A stretch of DNA of 64,000 nt from Streptomyces chartreusis (GTDB taxonomy: Bacteria > Actinomycetota > Actinomycetes > Streptomycetales > Streptomycetaceae): contig NZ_CP023689.1 of NCBI RefSeq assembly GCF_008704715.1, positions 4,836,001 through 4,900,000 of the forward strand. Direction: 5' to 3'. The position numbers and the translations under genes were made by a program. Position 1 is the first letter of the stretch; each line of letters starts with the position of its first letter. A model generated the notes under the pieces. It was not told where the DNA came from. It searched no databases and worked only from the letters and a program-made list of their open reading frames with translations. Of the stretch, positions 1 to 8,896 are shown in pieces.

Positions 1-1
1 C

Positions 2-280
2 TCCAACCTCGGCACGACGTTCACGGTGGTCTTCGCGGCGTTCGCGGGCGTCGGACCGGACGCGAAGATCGGCCTCCAGGCGGCCTTCGTGCACCTGATC
101 TACAACCTCTTCGCGATCGTCGTGATCTATGTGATCCCGCTGCTGCGCCCCGTGCCGCTGTTCTGCGCCGAGAAACTCGCCGGCGTCGCCTCCGAGCACC
201 GGTGGGTCCTCGCCGTCTACATCGGCACCGTCTTCATCACCTTGCCCGCCCTGGTCATCGTGCTGGTGGGCGTGGTCTGA
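2..280 (+). CDS. Na/Pi cotransporter family protein, C-terminal part (cut by window start)
   Basis: Only the last 92 residues lie in the window; the reading frame is open from base 2. They begin with SNLGTTFT, which resembles the G-N-(I/L)-G-T-T signature of sodium-dependent phosphate cotransporters (NptA/PNaS family), followed by at least two strongly hydrophobic helices (about residues 30-50 and 70-92) separated by a short basic/acidic loop. The family imports inorganic phosphate with sodium through the cytoplasmic membrane. The protein ends right after the last helix, so no C-terminal PhoU-like domain is present. The gene converges on the lipoprotein gene at 299, with 18 bases between the stops and no clear hairpin. 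The family call rests on a short segment. Confidence 0.72.
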   Translation, partial: SNLGTTFTVVFAAFAGVGPDAKIGLQAAFVHLIYNLFAIVVIYVIPLLRPVPLFCAEKLAGVASEHRWVLAVYIGTVFITLPALVIVLVGVV

Positions 281-298
281 GCCGCCCGGCGCGACGCG

Positions 299-1072
299 CT
301 AGACGTCCTGCCGGCCCCGCTCCCTGACCTCCTGAAGGCGGTGGGCGCCGAGCTCCACGGCCGTCCAGGTCGCATCGGCCGGTACGTCGGCGAGGCCGCC
401 GTTGGTGACGGTGATCGCGTCGTCGCCGACCCGGACGGCGGCGAGGTGCAGGGTGAGCGTGGGTGCCTCGTCGGAGTCGGAGACGCCGCGCAGGACGATC
501 CGCAGACCCTGGCGGGCGTCCCCGACCTGTGGCATCTCGGCCTCGCTGACCTCCACGTCCAGCTGCCCGCCGCGCGCGGTCGCGCCGAACTGCCCGCACT
601 CGTCGGGCAGGCTGCCGAGCCACGCCAGGGTCGCGTCGACGTCCTCGGGGCGATGAGCGACGATCCGGTAGCGCAGCTGGGCCCCGTCCCATGTGTCGTC
701 CAGGCCGGTCGAGGCGCGGGTGCGGGCGTCCGGTCCGAAGAGGTCCTCCGCGTACAGGGCGTCGAGCAGCCGCCGGCACTCCGCCGAGTCGGTGGACGCC
801 TTCAGCATGGTGTCCCGCCAGGTGGCGAACCCGTCGGTGGCCACCCAGGGTTCGCCGAGGTCGGCCTCGGTGATCAGCGCCGACCGCGCCTGGGCCTCGG
901 TGAGCGTCGGGGCGGCCGCGGGCGCCCGTGTCCGGCCGCTCGGTGCCGCGGGGGAGGCGGGACCGGCCGAGGCCGCCCGGTCCGGCCACGAGACGGAGCA
1001 CGCGGGCGCGGCCAGCAGCGCGCCTGCGGAGAGCGCCGAGACGATGACGGCACGGGCCTGGGGACGGGGCAT
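299..1072 (-). CDS. Secreted lipoprotein-like sensor domain protein
   Basis: A 257-residue protein. The start is the ATG at 1072 because it follows an AGGAGG ribosome binding site about 8 bases upstream; the frame stays open further upstream but has no such site. The N-terminus has a short basic stretch, a hydrophobic core and the sequence AAPAC, with Cys25 as a possible lipid-modified residue, although the -3 position is Ala rather than the usual Leu. After a 35-residue Ala/Pro/Ser linker comes a domain starting LTEAQARSALI that resembles extracellular PknH-C-like sensor domains of actinobacteria, including two conserved-looking cysteines (SAEC and DEC) that could form a disulphide. It probably faces the outside of the cell. 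No enzymatic motif is visible and the ligand is unknown. Confidence 0.7.
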   Translation of the reverse strand: MPRPQARAVIVSALSAGALLAAPACSVSWPDRAASAGPASPAAPSGRTRAPAAAPTLTEAQARSALITEADLGEPWVATDGFATWRDTMLKASTDSAECRRLLDALYAEDLFGPDARTRASTGLDDTWDGAQLRYRIVAHRPEDVDATLAWLGSLPDECGQFGATARGGQLDVEVSEAEMPQVGDARQGLRIVLRGVSDSDEAPTLTLHLAAVRVGDDAITVTNGGLADVPADATWTAVELGAHRLQEVRERGRQDV

Positions 1073-1402
1073 CGCGGGCCTCCTGGGCTGGTGTCGAGGG
1101 CGCGCCCAAGATCGGCACGTCTTCATAAGGCACCACCCCGGGAGGGCCACCACCAGCGCGCCGAGCCGTCCGGGTGACGCTGCGGCGCCGCCGGGAGGAA
1201 CCCCCGGATCCCGGCACCGTCCGGCCCCGATCTCGGCACCATCCGGCCCCACGGTGGGTTTCCGGCCGTTCTCACCGGTCTCTTACGGCCGCCTTTACCC
1301 GGCTGTCAGTGTCGTGACCTAGCCTTCGATCATTCAGGCGGTACGCGTGACCCTGCCGCGGTCGCCTTCCCTTTCTTTTTCGTTCCGGGGGGTTCGAAAA
1401 CC
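1073..1402. other. Divergent intergenic region of 330 bases
   Basis: This region separates the lipoprotein gene (minus) from the secreted propeller protein gene (plus). It carries the ribosome binding site of the minus gene next to 1073 and a G-rich ribosome binding site (about 1387-1392) for the plus gene. TAGCCT at 1320-1325 is a possible -10 element for the plus gene, without a convincing -35. A T-rich run lies at about 1367-1384. I see no RNA gene or long repeat. Confidence 0.5.
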
Positions 1403-3400
1403 GTGCGCAGACGCACTCTCCCTGCCGCGACGGCACTCGCGGTCCTGTTCAGCTCGGTCGCACTGGTCGCGACCGGCGCCGGGTCGGCGGCCGCCGACTC
1501 AGGCGTCTCCCTGCCCCTGAAGTCGACCGGTGACATCGTCGTCGACGGCTCCCACCAGCGGGTCTTCATCAGCGACCCGACCGCGGGACAGGTCGTCGTC
1601 ACGAACTACGCCGGCGCCGTCGTCGGCACCGTCGGCTCGCTGCCGGGCGTGCGCGGCCTGGAGCTGTCGCCCGACTCGGGCACCGTGTACGCGGCCGTCG
1701 GCGACGCCGACGCGATCGTGGCCATCGACACCGCGACCGCGACGGAGGCCCACCGCTGGTCCACCGGCACGGCCGCGCCCGAGTACGTGGCCCTCACCGG
1801 CGGCAAGGTCTGGTTCAGCTACGGCTCCGGCGGCGACGGCAACATCGGCTCGCTCGACCTGAGCGGCACCGAGCCGGTCCTCGCCCTCGGCCAGGACACC
1901 GCCCGCACCTTCTACGACGCCCCGATCCTGGACGCCTCCCCGGGCGCCCCGGGCACGCTGGTCGCGGGCGCGCCCGGCCAGAGCCCGGTCGTGCTCGCCG
2001 TGTACGACGTCTCCTCGGGCACCGCGAGCCGCGGCGCGTACGCCTTCGACCCGGGGAACACCGGCGGCGGCAACCTCGCCGACCTCGCGGTCACGCCCGA
2101 CGGCAAGGACGTGATCACCGCCAGCGGCGCCCCGTACTACCAGGCGGCCTACAAGCTGTCCGACCTGTCGGCGGACGGCAAGTACGTCACCAACACCTAC
2201 CCGAACGCGGTGGACATCGCCCCGAACGGCGACGTCGCGGCCGGCACCTTCTCCTGGTACGACCCGGACGTGCACGTCTTCAAGCAGGGCGTGTCGACCC
2301 CGCTGAGGCAGTACGACTTCCCCAACACCGGCAACAGCAGCGGCTCCGACACCCTCGCCCCGCGCGGCCTGGCATGGGCGCCGGACGAGAGCAGGCTGTT
2401 CGCGGTGTCGCTGAACGACAGCGACGTGTACACGCTGCGGATCCTCGACGCCCCGACCAAGACGCCCACCACCCTCACGGCGAACGCCCCCGCGACGGCG
2501 CCGCGCGCCCAGCAGCTCACCGTCACCGGCACGCTGACGTCGTCCTCGGCGTTCCCGGCCGGCACCAAGGTCTCCGTCACCCGTACCGACGAGGAGTCCC
2601 CGGCCGGCAAGGCGCTCGGCACGGCGACCGTCGCCACCGACGGCTCGTACTCCTATCCGGACAGCCCGCCGGCCGGCGGCAAGGTGACGTACACCGTCTC
2701 CTACGCGGGCGACGCGGACCACGCGGGCGCCACCGCCACGCACTCGGTGACGGTCGCGAAGTCGGCGGCCACGGTGACGCTGGACAACAACCTCAAGGTG
2801 TACGGCTACAACAGCAGCGTCACCTTCACGGCCCACCTCGGCACCACCTACAAGAACCGCACCCTGGAGATCTGGGCCGACCCCTACGGCTCCGACAAGC
2901 CCAACGCCCTGGTGAAGAAGGGCACGGTGGACTCGCACGGCAACCTCACGGCGACCGTCCGCCTGACCCGGGACGCCAAGATCAGCGCCAAGTTCACGGG
3001 GGACACGCGGTACGCGGCGCGGGCGACGACCAACACCGTCTACACGAAGGTGAGCGTCTCGTCGTCGCTGAGCGGCGCCTACAAGACGGCCACGGCCTGG
3101 AACGAGAAGTACTCCTACTTCCACCAGTCCAAGGACCCCGTCCACAACACGTCGATGACGATGTACCCGGGCCGCAAGTACCAGTTCCAGATCCAGCAGT
3201 TCTACAGCGGCGCCTGGCACACGACGGCCACGGAGTACTTCGGCCTCGACCGCTACGGCAAGGACTCGGTCCTGCTGGACGACAACCCGCCCACGGGCGT
3301 GCGCTTCCGGATCCGCTCGTCCTACATCGACACGAAGTCGGGCGACAACGTCAACGCGACGACGTACGGCGGCTGGAAGTACTTCACCTTCACCCGCTGA
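1403..3400 (+). CDS. Secreted beta-propeller / Ig-like domain protein
   Basis: A 665-residue protein starting at GTG 1403, which follows a G-rich ribosome binding site about 10 bases upstream. Residues 1-31 form a Sec-type signal peptide (RRRT, hydrophobic core, cleavage near GSAAADSG). Residues about 40-340 contain repeated units such as VVVDGSHQRVFIS, GLELSPDSGTVY and DLAVTPDGKDV, typical of YVTN/WD40-like beta-propellers. Residues about 350-455 form a bacterial Ig-like domain (TLTVTGTL-type strands ending YTVSYAGDADH). The last 200 residues are further beta-rich, aromatic segments without a catalytic motif. The protein is exported; binding or cell-surface display is the most likely role. 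The family is common in Streptomyces and its function is not established. Confidence 0.8.
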   Translation: MRRRTLPAATALAVLFSSVALVATGAGSAAADSGVSLPLKSTGDIVVDGSHQRVFISDPTAGQVVVTNYAGAVVGTVGSLPGVRGLELSPDSGTVYAAVGDADAIVAIDTATATEAHRWSTGTAAPEYVALTGGKVWFSYGSGGDGNIGSLDLSGTEPVLALGQDTARTFYDAPILDASPGAPGTLVAGAPGQSPVVLAVYDVSSGTASRGAYAFDPGNTGGGNLADLAVTPDGKDVITASGAPYYQAAYKLSDLSADGKYVTNTYPNAVDIAPNGDVAAGTFSWYDPDVHVFKQGVSTPLRQYDFPNTGNSSGSDTLAPRGLAWAPDESRLFAVSLNDSDVYTLRILDAPTKTPTTLTANAPATAPRAQQLTVTGTLTSSSAFPAGTKVSVTRTDEESPAGKALGTATVATDGSYSYPDSPPAGGKVTYTVSYAGDADHAGATATHSVTVAKSAATVTLDNNLKVYGYNSSVTFTAHLGTTYKNRTLEIWADPYGSDKPNALVKKGTVDSHGNLTATVRLTRDAKISAKFTGDTRYAARATTNTVYTKVSVSSSLSGAYKTATAWNEKYSYFHQSKDPVHNTSMTMYPGRKYQFQIQQFYSGAWHTTATEYFGLDRYGKDSVLLDDNPPTGVRFRIRSSYIDTKSGDNVNATTYGGWKYFTFTR

Positions 3401-3409
3401 GCTTCACCC

Positions 3410-4663
3410 TCACCCGCTGACCTGAAGCTCCTTCAGGCGCTGGTGGACGTTGGCCAGGGCGCCCCTGCGGCGCCCCGGCACCCGGCTCCGCAACTCGGCC
3501 AGGGAGGACCCCAGTTCACGCGCGAGCATCGCGTCGCGGATCTGGCCCCACTGGTGGTGGGCCCGGTCCACCGCGGCCTCCACCGCGGGTGTGTCCGGGG
3601 TCTGCCCCGCGCCGAGCCGGGCCGAGGCGACGGTCAGCCAGGTACGGCAGCTGCGCACCGGGTCCCCCGCCAGCATCGCCAGGTCCGCCCGCACCTCGCT
3701 CCAGTGCAGGGCCTCCGGCGACGCGGGCCCGTGCGCCCGCATCGCCCCGTGCTCCTCCAGCGCGGCCAACGCGTCGGCGTCACCGTGCTGCCCCAACTGC
3801 ACGGCGGCGGTGATCGCGGCGTGCGGGTCGACGGGGGCGGGGCTCCGTGTGGGACGGGGCGGCAGATCCGGCAGGGGGGCCAGTACGAGGGTCGGCTGGG
3901 CGGTGGGCACGGGAGCCGGTGCGGGAGTCGGCAGCGAGGCCGGCGGGGCGCTGGGCACGAGAGCCTGCGCGGCGGGTGCCGGGGACGGTGGGGGGCTCGG
4001 GACGTAGACCGGCATGGGGGCCTGCGCCGGCGCCTGGGCCGTCAGCACGATGTCCGTGCCCACGCCGGCCTCCGGCGCGATCCGGGCGAGTGCCTGCTGG
4101 TGCAGCTGGTCAAGGGGCGGCCGGTGCCCGCTGCGCAGGAGCGTCGCGACCGCCTTCATGTACGCGGGGCCCGCCACCGTACGGCGGTTCGGCGGCGGGG
4201 CGACACGGCCGTACACGGCACTGGTGCGCCCCGAGTCGAGGGGGTTGGCCAGCAGCCACTCCCAGGTCTCCGAGTCGGCGTGCAGGTCGACGACGAGCGA
4301 GGTCGAACCCGGTGGGCGCAGCCGCAGTTCCTCACGGAACCAGTGCCAGGGGAACCCGGTGTAGCGGACGGTCGCCGGGGTCGAGCGGGCCAGCGCGAGG
4401 TGCGGCAGGTGCTGGCGCCTGTCGAGCTGGAGCTGCCCGGCGACGAACACGGTGAGCGGCCCGGGCGCGGCCGCCGCGGCCCGCAGCCGGGTGAGGACGG
4501 CCTGCGGCTCCAGCGGGTCGGCGAGCTCGACGACGTTCGCGGTGTCGGTGCCCGAGAGCACCGGGGGCGGCACCGCGGCGAGGACGGGAAGCACGGAGGC
4601 GGCGTCCACCAGACAGCCCTTGCCTGCCGGTGAGGCGGCCAGCAACAGCACGGTTCCGGGCAT
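3410..4663 (-). CDS. Hypothetical protein with Pro/Ala-rich central linker
   Basis: A 417-residue protein starting at ATG 4663 behind a GGGGAGGG ribosome binding site. I do not recognise the family with certainty. Residues 1-210 look like a compact alpha/beta domain (hydrophobic strand VLLLAAS at the start, then DPLEPQAVLTRL and SLVVDLHADSETW). Residues about 215-290 are a low-complexity Pro/Ala/Val linker. Residues about 290-417 are helical and TPR-like (repeated Ala-rich helices with GDADALAALEEHG and CRTWLTVASARLG). There is no signal peptide or membrane helix, so it is probably cytoplasmic. It lies downstream of a SpoIIE-type phosphatase gene on the same strand, 70 bases away, and may share its transcript. 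A signalling or scaffolding role is only a guess. Confidence 0.6.
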   Translation of the reverse strand: MPGTVLLLAASPAGKGCLVDAASVLPVLAAVPPPVLSGTDTANVVELADPLEPQAVLTRLRAAAAAPGPLTVFVAGQLQLDRRQHLPHLALARSTPATVRYTGFPWHWFREELRLRPPGSTSLVVDLHADSETWEWLLANPLDSGRTSAVYGRVAPPPNRRTVAGPAYMKAVATLLRSGHRPPLDQLHQQALARIAPEAGVGTDIVLTAQAPAQAPMPVYVPSPPPSPAPAAQALVPSAPPASLPTPAPAPVPTAQPTLVLAPLPDLPPRPTRSPAPVDPHAAITAAVQLGQHGDADALAALEEHGAMRAHGPASPEALHWSEVRADLAMLAGDPVRSCRTWLTVASARLGAGQTPDTPAVEAAVDRAHHQWGQIRDAMLARELGSSLAELRSRVPGRRRGALANVHQRLKELQVSG

Positions 4664-4733
4664 CGGTCCCTCCCCATCCCCCGTCGATCACTTACGGCAG
4701 CACCGTAACCGCTGCGGGTGCAAAGAAGGGTTC

Positions 4734-5936
4734 TCAGCCCCGCAAACGTCCATTTCCGTCCCCATTCCCCCCACCCTTCCCGGCACCTGCACTCCGCCGC
4801 ACCGCGAACACCGTGGTGTCGTCGGCGAGATGCCCGCCGCAGTGCCGCAGCGTGCGCTCCCGCACGAAGGCCACCAGCCGCAGGGGCCGGGCGATGCCCG
4901 GGTCGGCGGCGACGGCCGCGGTGACGTCGGCGGCGAGCGGGTAGAAGGCGCCGTGGTCGTCCCGGGCCTCGGTCACGCCGTCCGTGGTCATCAGCAGGGT
5001 CTCGCCGGGACGCAGACGGGCGTGCAGCACGGGGAGCGGCTCGCCCAGGGGGTCGAGTTCGGCCATGCCGAGGGGGAGGCCGTGGCCGGGCGGCAGGTGC
5101 CGTACGCCGTCGGGGCCGACGACGAGCGGGCAGTCGTGGCCGAGAACGATCGCTTCGACGGCCTCCGCCTCGTGGTCGGGGAAGCCGATCAGCACGGCGG
5201 TGGCGAAGCGGTCGCGCTCCTCCCGGCCGAGGGCCTCGCGCATGAGGATGTGCCGCTGGAGCCGCTCCTCCAGGCGCAGGGCGACCGCCGCCAGGTCCGG
5301 CTCGTGGTACCCGGCCTCCCGGAACGTGCCGAGCAGCGCGGCCGCCACCTCCACCGCGCCGAGCCCCTTGCCCTGGACGTCGCCGAGGATGACGCGGGTG
5401 CCGTGCAGGCCGATCTGGATGTCGTAGAAGTCGCCGCCGACCCTGGCCTCGCTGTCGGCGGCGAGATAGACGGCGGCGTGCTCCAGGCCGCCCCAGCCCG
5501 GCGGCAGGGGGCGCAGCACGGTGCGGCGGATGGTGGCGGCGACGTCCTGGATGTGCACCATGCGGCGCTCGCCGCGCACCCGGACCACACAGGCCGCCGT
5601 GGCGAGGACGCCACCGATGCCGGCGAGGACCAGGTCGGGCAGCCCGGCCTGGTACTGGTGCGGCAGGACGGCGTCCGCGGCGACGTACGTGGCGGGCGCG
5701 AGGACCGCGAAGACGGCCGTGCCCCGCACCCCGCAGATCGCGGCGGCGATACCGGGCACCAGCACGATCCAGGACAGCACCCGGAAGTCGCTGCTGGTGT
5801 GGAAGTCGACCACCACGATGCCGATGAGCAGCACCAGCGGCGGCAGCCAGGCGACGCTGCGGCCCCGCACGCGCAGCAGGTCCTGCCGGCGCGCGTCGCC
5901 CTTCAGGCCGGATGCACCGTCGCTGACGGCCCTCAT
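4734..5936 (-). CDS. Membrane-anchored PP2C/SpoIIE-type protein phosphatase
   Basis: A 400-residue protein starting at ATG 5936 behind a GAGG ribosome binding site. The N-terminal third has three to four hydrophobic helices (about residues 28-45, 55-80 and 98-118), placing it in the cytoplasmic membrane. The rest is a SpoIIE/RsbU phosphatase domain: ARVGGDFYDI with the first metal-binding Asp, GDVQGKGLGA, TTDGVTEARD and the terminal DDTTVFAV motif. Such enzymes dephosphorylate Ser/Thr-phosphorylated anti-sigma antagonists in partner-switching pathways; the substrate cannot be named because no STAS or anti-sigma gene is adjacent. It belongs to the large streptomycete family of membrane SpoIIE phosphatases. 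Confidence 0.88.
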   Translation of the reverse strand: MRAVSDGASGLKGDARRQDLLRVRGRSVAWLPPLVLLIGIVVVDFHTSSDFRVLSWIVLVPGIAAAICGVRGTAVFAVLAPATYVAADAVLPHQYQAGLPDLVLAGIGGVLATAACVVRVRGERRMVHIQDVAATIRRTVLRPLPPGWGGLEHAAVYLAADSEARVGGDFYDIQIGLHGTRVILGDVQGKGLGAVEVAAALLGTFREAGYHEPDLAAVALRLEERLQRHILMREALGREERDRFATAVLIGFPDHEAEAVEAIVLGHDCPLVVGPDGVRHLPPGHGLPLGMAELDPLGEPLPVLHARLRPGETLLMTTDGVTEARDDHGAFYPLAADVTAAVAADPGIARPLRLVAFVRERTLRHCGGHLADDTTVFAVRRSAGAGKGGGNGDGNGRLRG

Positions 5937-6080
5937 GCGCCTCAGACAAGCACGACGTCAGGCCCGCCGCATCCGGGTACCCGGACCCGGGTCACCCAGG
6001 CCGGCACGCACGCCGACTTGCCGTCCGACCGCTCCCGGGTGTGCCCTTGATGGCGGGGGCGAGGAGAGAGGAGTGCTCTC

Positions 6081-6527
6081 ATGGCTCACGCGGCACCCGC
6101 GCCCGGCGCACGGACCCCGGCGGCGCTCACCCCGCTGCCCGACGTCTTCAGCGCACGGACCCACCGCATCGCGGGCATCGTGACACCGGTGGTCCTGGGG
6201 CTCATCTACGGCTACTGGGCCGCGGCGAACCGGCGCTCCGGCGGCGAGATCACCGGCTGGAACCTGCTCTTCGGCTTCGTCACCGCGGCCGTGTTCATGA
6301 TCGCCTACGTCGGCGTCCGCGCCCTGGCCCCGCACATGCGGCGCGAGCTGCACGCCATCGTGTGGGCGGCCTTCGTGGGCGCCGCGTTCGGATTCCTGTA
6401 CAGCGAGGCCGGCGCGGCCATCATCAGGTCCTGTGTGATGGGGGCGGTGATCGGCGCGGTCACGTTCGTCGTGATGTTCTACCGCTACTACACGCACGAG
6501 GACGCGGCCGGTCATCGCATCCGCTGA
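6081..6527 (+). CDS. Small four-helix membrane protein, function unknown
   Basis: A 148-residue protein starting at ATG 6081, preceded by an AGGAG ribosome binding site about 8 bases upstream. After a Pro/Ala-rich 30-residue cytoplasmic tail it has four evenly spaced hydrophobic helices (about residues 31-47, 61-78, 90-107 and 112-130) and a short polar C-terminus (YRYYTHEDAAGH). No catalytic or binding motif is visible. It stands alone, with a perfect palindromic hairpin directly behind it that should end its transcript. I do not recognise a named family. Confidence 0.7.
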   Translation: MAHAAPAPGARTPAALTPLPDVFSARTHRIAGIVTPVVLGLIYGYWAAANRRSGGEITGWNLLFGFVTAAVFMIAYVGVRALAPHMRRELHAIVWAAFVGAAFGFLYSEAGAAIIRSCVMGAVIGAVTFVVMFYRYYTHEDAAGHRIR

Positions 6528-6536
6528 GCAACGCAC

Positions 6537-6582
6537 GGGTCGGCCCGGCCGCCGACAGCGCTGTCGGCGGCCGGGCCGACCC
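6537..6582 (+). terminator. Perfect 46-bp palindrome, likely terminator
   Basis: Two 23-base arms (6537-6559 and 6560-6582) are exact reverse complements with no spacer, forming a very stable GC-rich hairpin 10 bases after the stop of the membrane protein gene. The bases that follow (GTTTCCCC) contain only a short T run, as is usual for streptomycete terminators. Confidence 0.75.
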
Positions 6583-6718
6583 GTTTCCCCTTATCCACCC
6601 ACGAACCCGGTCCTCTCCCCTGATCCATGAGACACCCGTTCGGGTGAACCCTCCACCGGAGAGCGGTGCCGTGCGGCCGTATGCGGGCGTCCCGCTGGCG
6701 CATCCGCCCCGGTGACCC

Positions 6719-7648
6719 TTGCCTGAAGGGGTGTCCACCCGTCTCCGCAACGCCCTGTCGGCAGCGCTGATCGCCCTGTCGTGCCTGCTCGTGCCGTTCG
6801 GCGCGCTCGCGGCCTGCGTGACGTACGGGCTGGCCGACACCGGCCGGTACGTCACGGCGATGGCGCCGCTCGCCGCGGACCCGGCCGTGCAGGGCGCGGT
6901 CGCGGACTCCGTCGAGGGCGGGATCCTGGACGAGGTCGACGACCGGCTGGAGGCGTCGTCCGCGGCGCCGGAGCCCGGCAGTGTGCGGCCCTTCGTGGAC
7001 GACGCGGTGCGCTCGTTCACCCGCACCGACGCCTTCCGCACGGCGTGGGACGCGGGCAACAGGGCCGTCCACGACGCCGTGCTGCGGGCCCTGCGGGACG
7101 ACCGCGAGCGCGCGGTCACCGTCGACCTGGCCCCGATCACCGCGCAGGTCAAACGCCGGCTCACCGAGGACCACGTCCTTCTCGCCCGGCGCATCCCGGT
7201 CGAGCACACCGAGGTCCCCGTGCTCCCGGCGGACGAGGTCGCCCGGCTCAGGAAGGGGTACGACGTGCTGGAGGTCGCCGGGTTCTGGCTGCCGGTCTCG
7301 GCGGCCGTCCTCGCCACGGCCGGTATCGCCGTCGCCGCGTGCCGCCGCCGCGCGGTCACCGCGACCGCCCTGGGCACGGCGCTGGGCGGCGCGCTCCTCG
7401 CCCTCGCGGTGGCGATCGGCCGCCGCCTCACCCTGGCCGACATCGGGGAGGCGGCGCACCGCCCGGCGGCGGGCGCGATCTACGACGCCCTGACGCAGAC
7501 CCTGCGCACGGTGTCCTGGCTGCTGGTCGTCCTCGGTCTGGCCGTGGCCCTGGCGTGCCGGTTCACGGAGTTCCTCGCGCGACGCCGGCGAGCGTCCGCA
7601 GCGCCCGCCGCAGATCCGGCTCAGGAGCCGACGCGAGCCCGAGTCTGA
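6719..7648 (+). CDS. Integral membrane protein, function unknown
   Basis: Up to 309 residues. The start is uncertain: TTG 6719 gives the full frame, while GTG 6731 gives a more natural MSTRLRNAL start, but neither has a well-spaced ribosome binding site. A hydrophobic helix at about residues 12-33 is followed by about 145 extracytoplasmic residues with many acidic positions, then three helices (about 180-200, 208-230 and 258-280) and a basic tail. The extracytoplasmic loop contains periodic Val/Asp/Leu segments (VEGGILDEVDDRLEA) as in other streptomycete hypothetical membrane proteins. Its last 86 bases overlap the convergent MocR-type regulator gene. No function can be assigned. Confidence 0.65.
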   Translation: MPEGVSTRLRNALSAALIALSCLLVPFGALAACVTYGLADTGRYVTAMAPLAADPAVQGAVADSVEGGILDEVDDRLEASSAAPEPGSVRPFVDDAVRSFTRTDAFRTAWDAGNRAVHDAVLRALRDDRERAVTVDLAPITAQVKRRLTEDHVLLARRIPVEHTEVPVLPADEVARLRKGYDVLEVAGFWLPVSAAVLATAGIAVAACRRRAVTATALGTALGGALLALAVAIGRRLTLADIGEAAHRPAAGAIYDALTQTLRTVSWLLVVLGLAVALACRFTEFLARRRRASAAPAADPAQEPTRARV

Positions 7649-8882
7649 CGGCGTCCGGGGTGCGGTGGGGGTCGACGGCGAAGGCCGGGCCCGGCGTCAC
7701 CGCGATGCCGTGCACGGCCGCGGCGGCCGTGAAGGTGTCGGCCCGCCACGGTGCGGGCAGCTCCCACCAGGCGAAATAGGCGCGCGGATCGGACCGTACG
7801 GCGAAGTCCCGCAGCTCCTCGGCGACCACCCGCTGTCTGCGTGCCGCGTCCGCCCGCTTCGCCGCGACCAGCCGCCGCACGGTGCCCTCCTCGATCCACC
7901 GCACGGCCGCCTCCAGCGCGAAGCGGCCCGCGCTCCAGCCGCCGGACCGCACGGCCGCCGCCACCGCCTCGACGCGGGCCTCGGGGACTGCGACGAAGCC
8001 GACGGTGAGGCCGGGGGCGACGCGCTTGGAGAGGCCGTCGACGACATGGGTGAGGCCCGGCGCGTGCGCGGCGAGGGGGTCGTCGTCCGTGAGGAAGGAC
8101 CAGATCCGGTCCTCGACGACGGGGATGCCCAGGTCGAGCGCGGTGCGGGCGAGCAGGCGCCGGCGCTCGGGGCCGGTCGTCAGCGAGGTCGGGTTGTGCA
8201 GGGTGGGCTGGAGGTAGAGCGCGGCCAGGGGAGCGCTGCGGTGGGCGGCGGCGACGGAGTCGGGGCGCGGGCCCTCCTCGTCGGTGGCCAGCGGCACCAG
8301 GGTGATGCCGAGCCGGGCGGCGATCTCCTTGACCACGGGGTACGTCAGCGCCTCGACGCCGACCCGGCCGCCCGGCCGGACCAGGGAGGCGAGGGTGGCG
8401 GCGACGGCCTGGCGGGCGTTGCCGGCGAACAGCAGCTGCTCGGGGGCGGGGCGCCAGCCGGGGGTGGCGAGCAGCGCGGCCGCCGCCCTGCGGGCCGCGG
8501 AGGTGCCGGTGGCGGGGGACGGGCGCAGTGCCTCGGTGAGGACGTCGGGGCGCTGGAGCTGCGCGAGGGCCGGGGCGAGCAGCTCGGACTGGCCGGGAAC
8601 GGAGGGGTAGTTGAGCTCCAGGTTGACCGGCGCCGCGGTCGCGGCCTCGACGAGGGCCCGGCCGGTGCCCTCGGGAGCGGCCCGTACGAAGGTGCCGCGG
8701 CCGACCTCGCCGACGACCAGCCCGCGCCGTACGAGTTCGGCGTAGACCCGACCGGCCGTCGACCCGGCGATCCCGCGCCGGCGCGCGAACACCCGCTGCG
8801 GGGGCAGCCGCTGGCCGGGCCTGAGCCGTCCGGCGGTGATGTCGTCGGCCATGCGGTCGGCGATGCGCCGGTAGTCGTTCAC
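7563..8882 (-). CDS. MocR/PdxR-type regulator (GntR HTH fused to aminotransferase fold)
   Basis: A 439-residue protein. The frame runs open far upstream, but GTG 8882 is the start because AGGGAGGA lies 4-6 bases before it and the protein then begins with a GntR winged helix (NDYRRIADRMADDI ... LRPGQRLPPQRVFARRRG, residues 1-65). A type I aminotransferase-like domain follows (about 90-435), with the PLP-lysine region DGLSKRVAPGLTVGF. MocR proteins use PLP or an aldimine as effector and bind direct repeats. Here two copies of a 12-base direct repeat (8897-8908 and 8920-8931) sit between this gene and the divergent hydrolase, which is therefore the likely target along with the regulator itself. 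The 3' end overlaps the convergent membrane protein gene by 86 bases. Confidence 0.88.
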   Translation of the reverse strand: MNDYRRIADRMADDITAGRLRPGQRLPPQRVFARRRGIAGSTAGRVYAELVRRGLVVGEVGRGTFVRAAPEGTGRALVEAATAAPVNLELNYPSVPGQSELLAPALAQLQRPDVLTEALRPSPATGTSAARRAAAALLATPGWRPAPEQLLFAGNARQAVAATLASLVRPGGRVGVEALTYPVVKEIAARLGITLVPLATDEEGPRPDSVAAAHRSAPLAALYLQPTLHNPTSLTTGPERRRLLARTALDLGIPVVEDRIWSFLTDDDPLAAHAPGLTHVVDGLSKRVAPGLTVGFVAVPEARVEAVAAAVRSGGWSAGRFALEAAVRWIEEGTVRRLVAAKRADAARRQRVVAEELRDFAVRSDPRAYFAWWELPAPWRADTFTAAAAVHGIAVTPGPAFAVDPHRTPDAVRLGLASAPEPDLRRALRTLAGVARGTP

Positions 8883-8896
8883 GTGTCCTCCCTGAC

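Noticed and set aside
8874..8885. A further parS-like sequence near the MocR start (GTTCACGTGTCC)
   Set aside because: It matches only the central part of parS and lacks the outer bases; it is the start codon context of the regulator gene.
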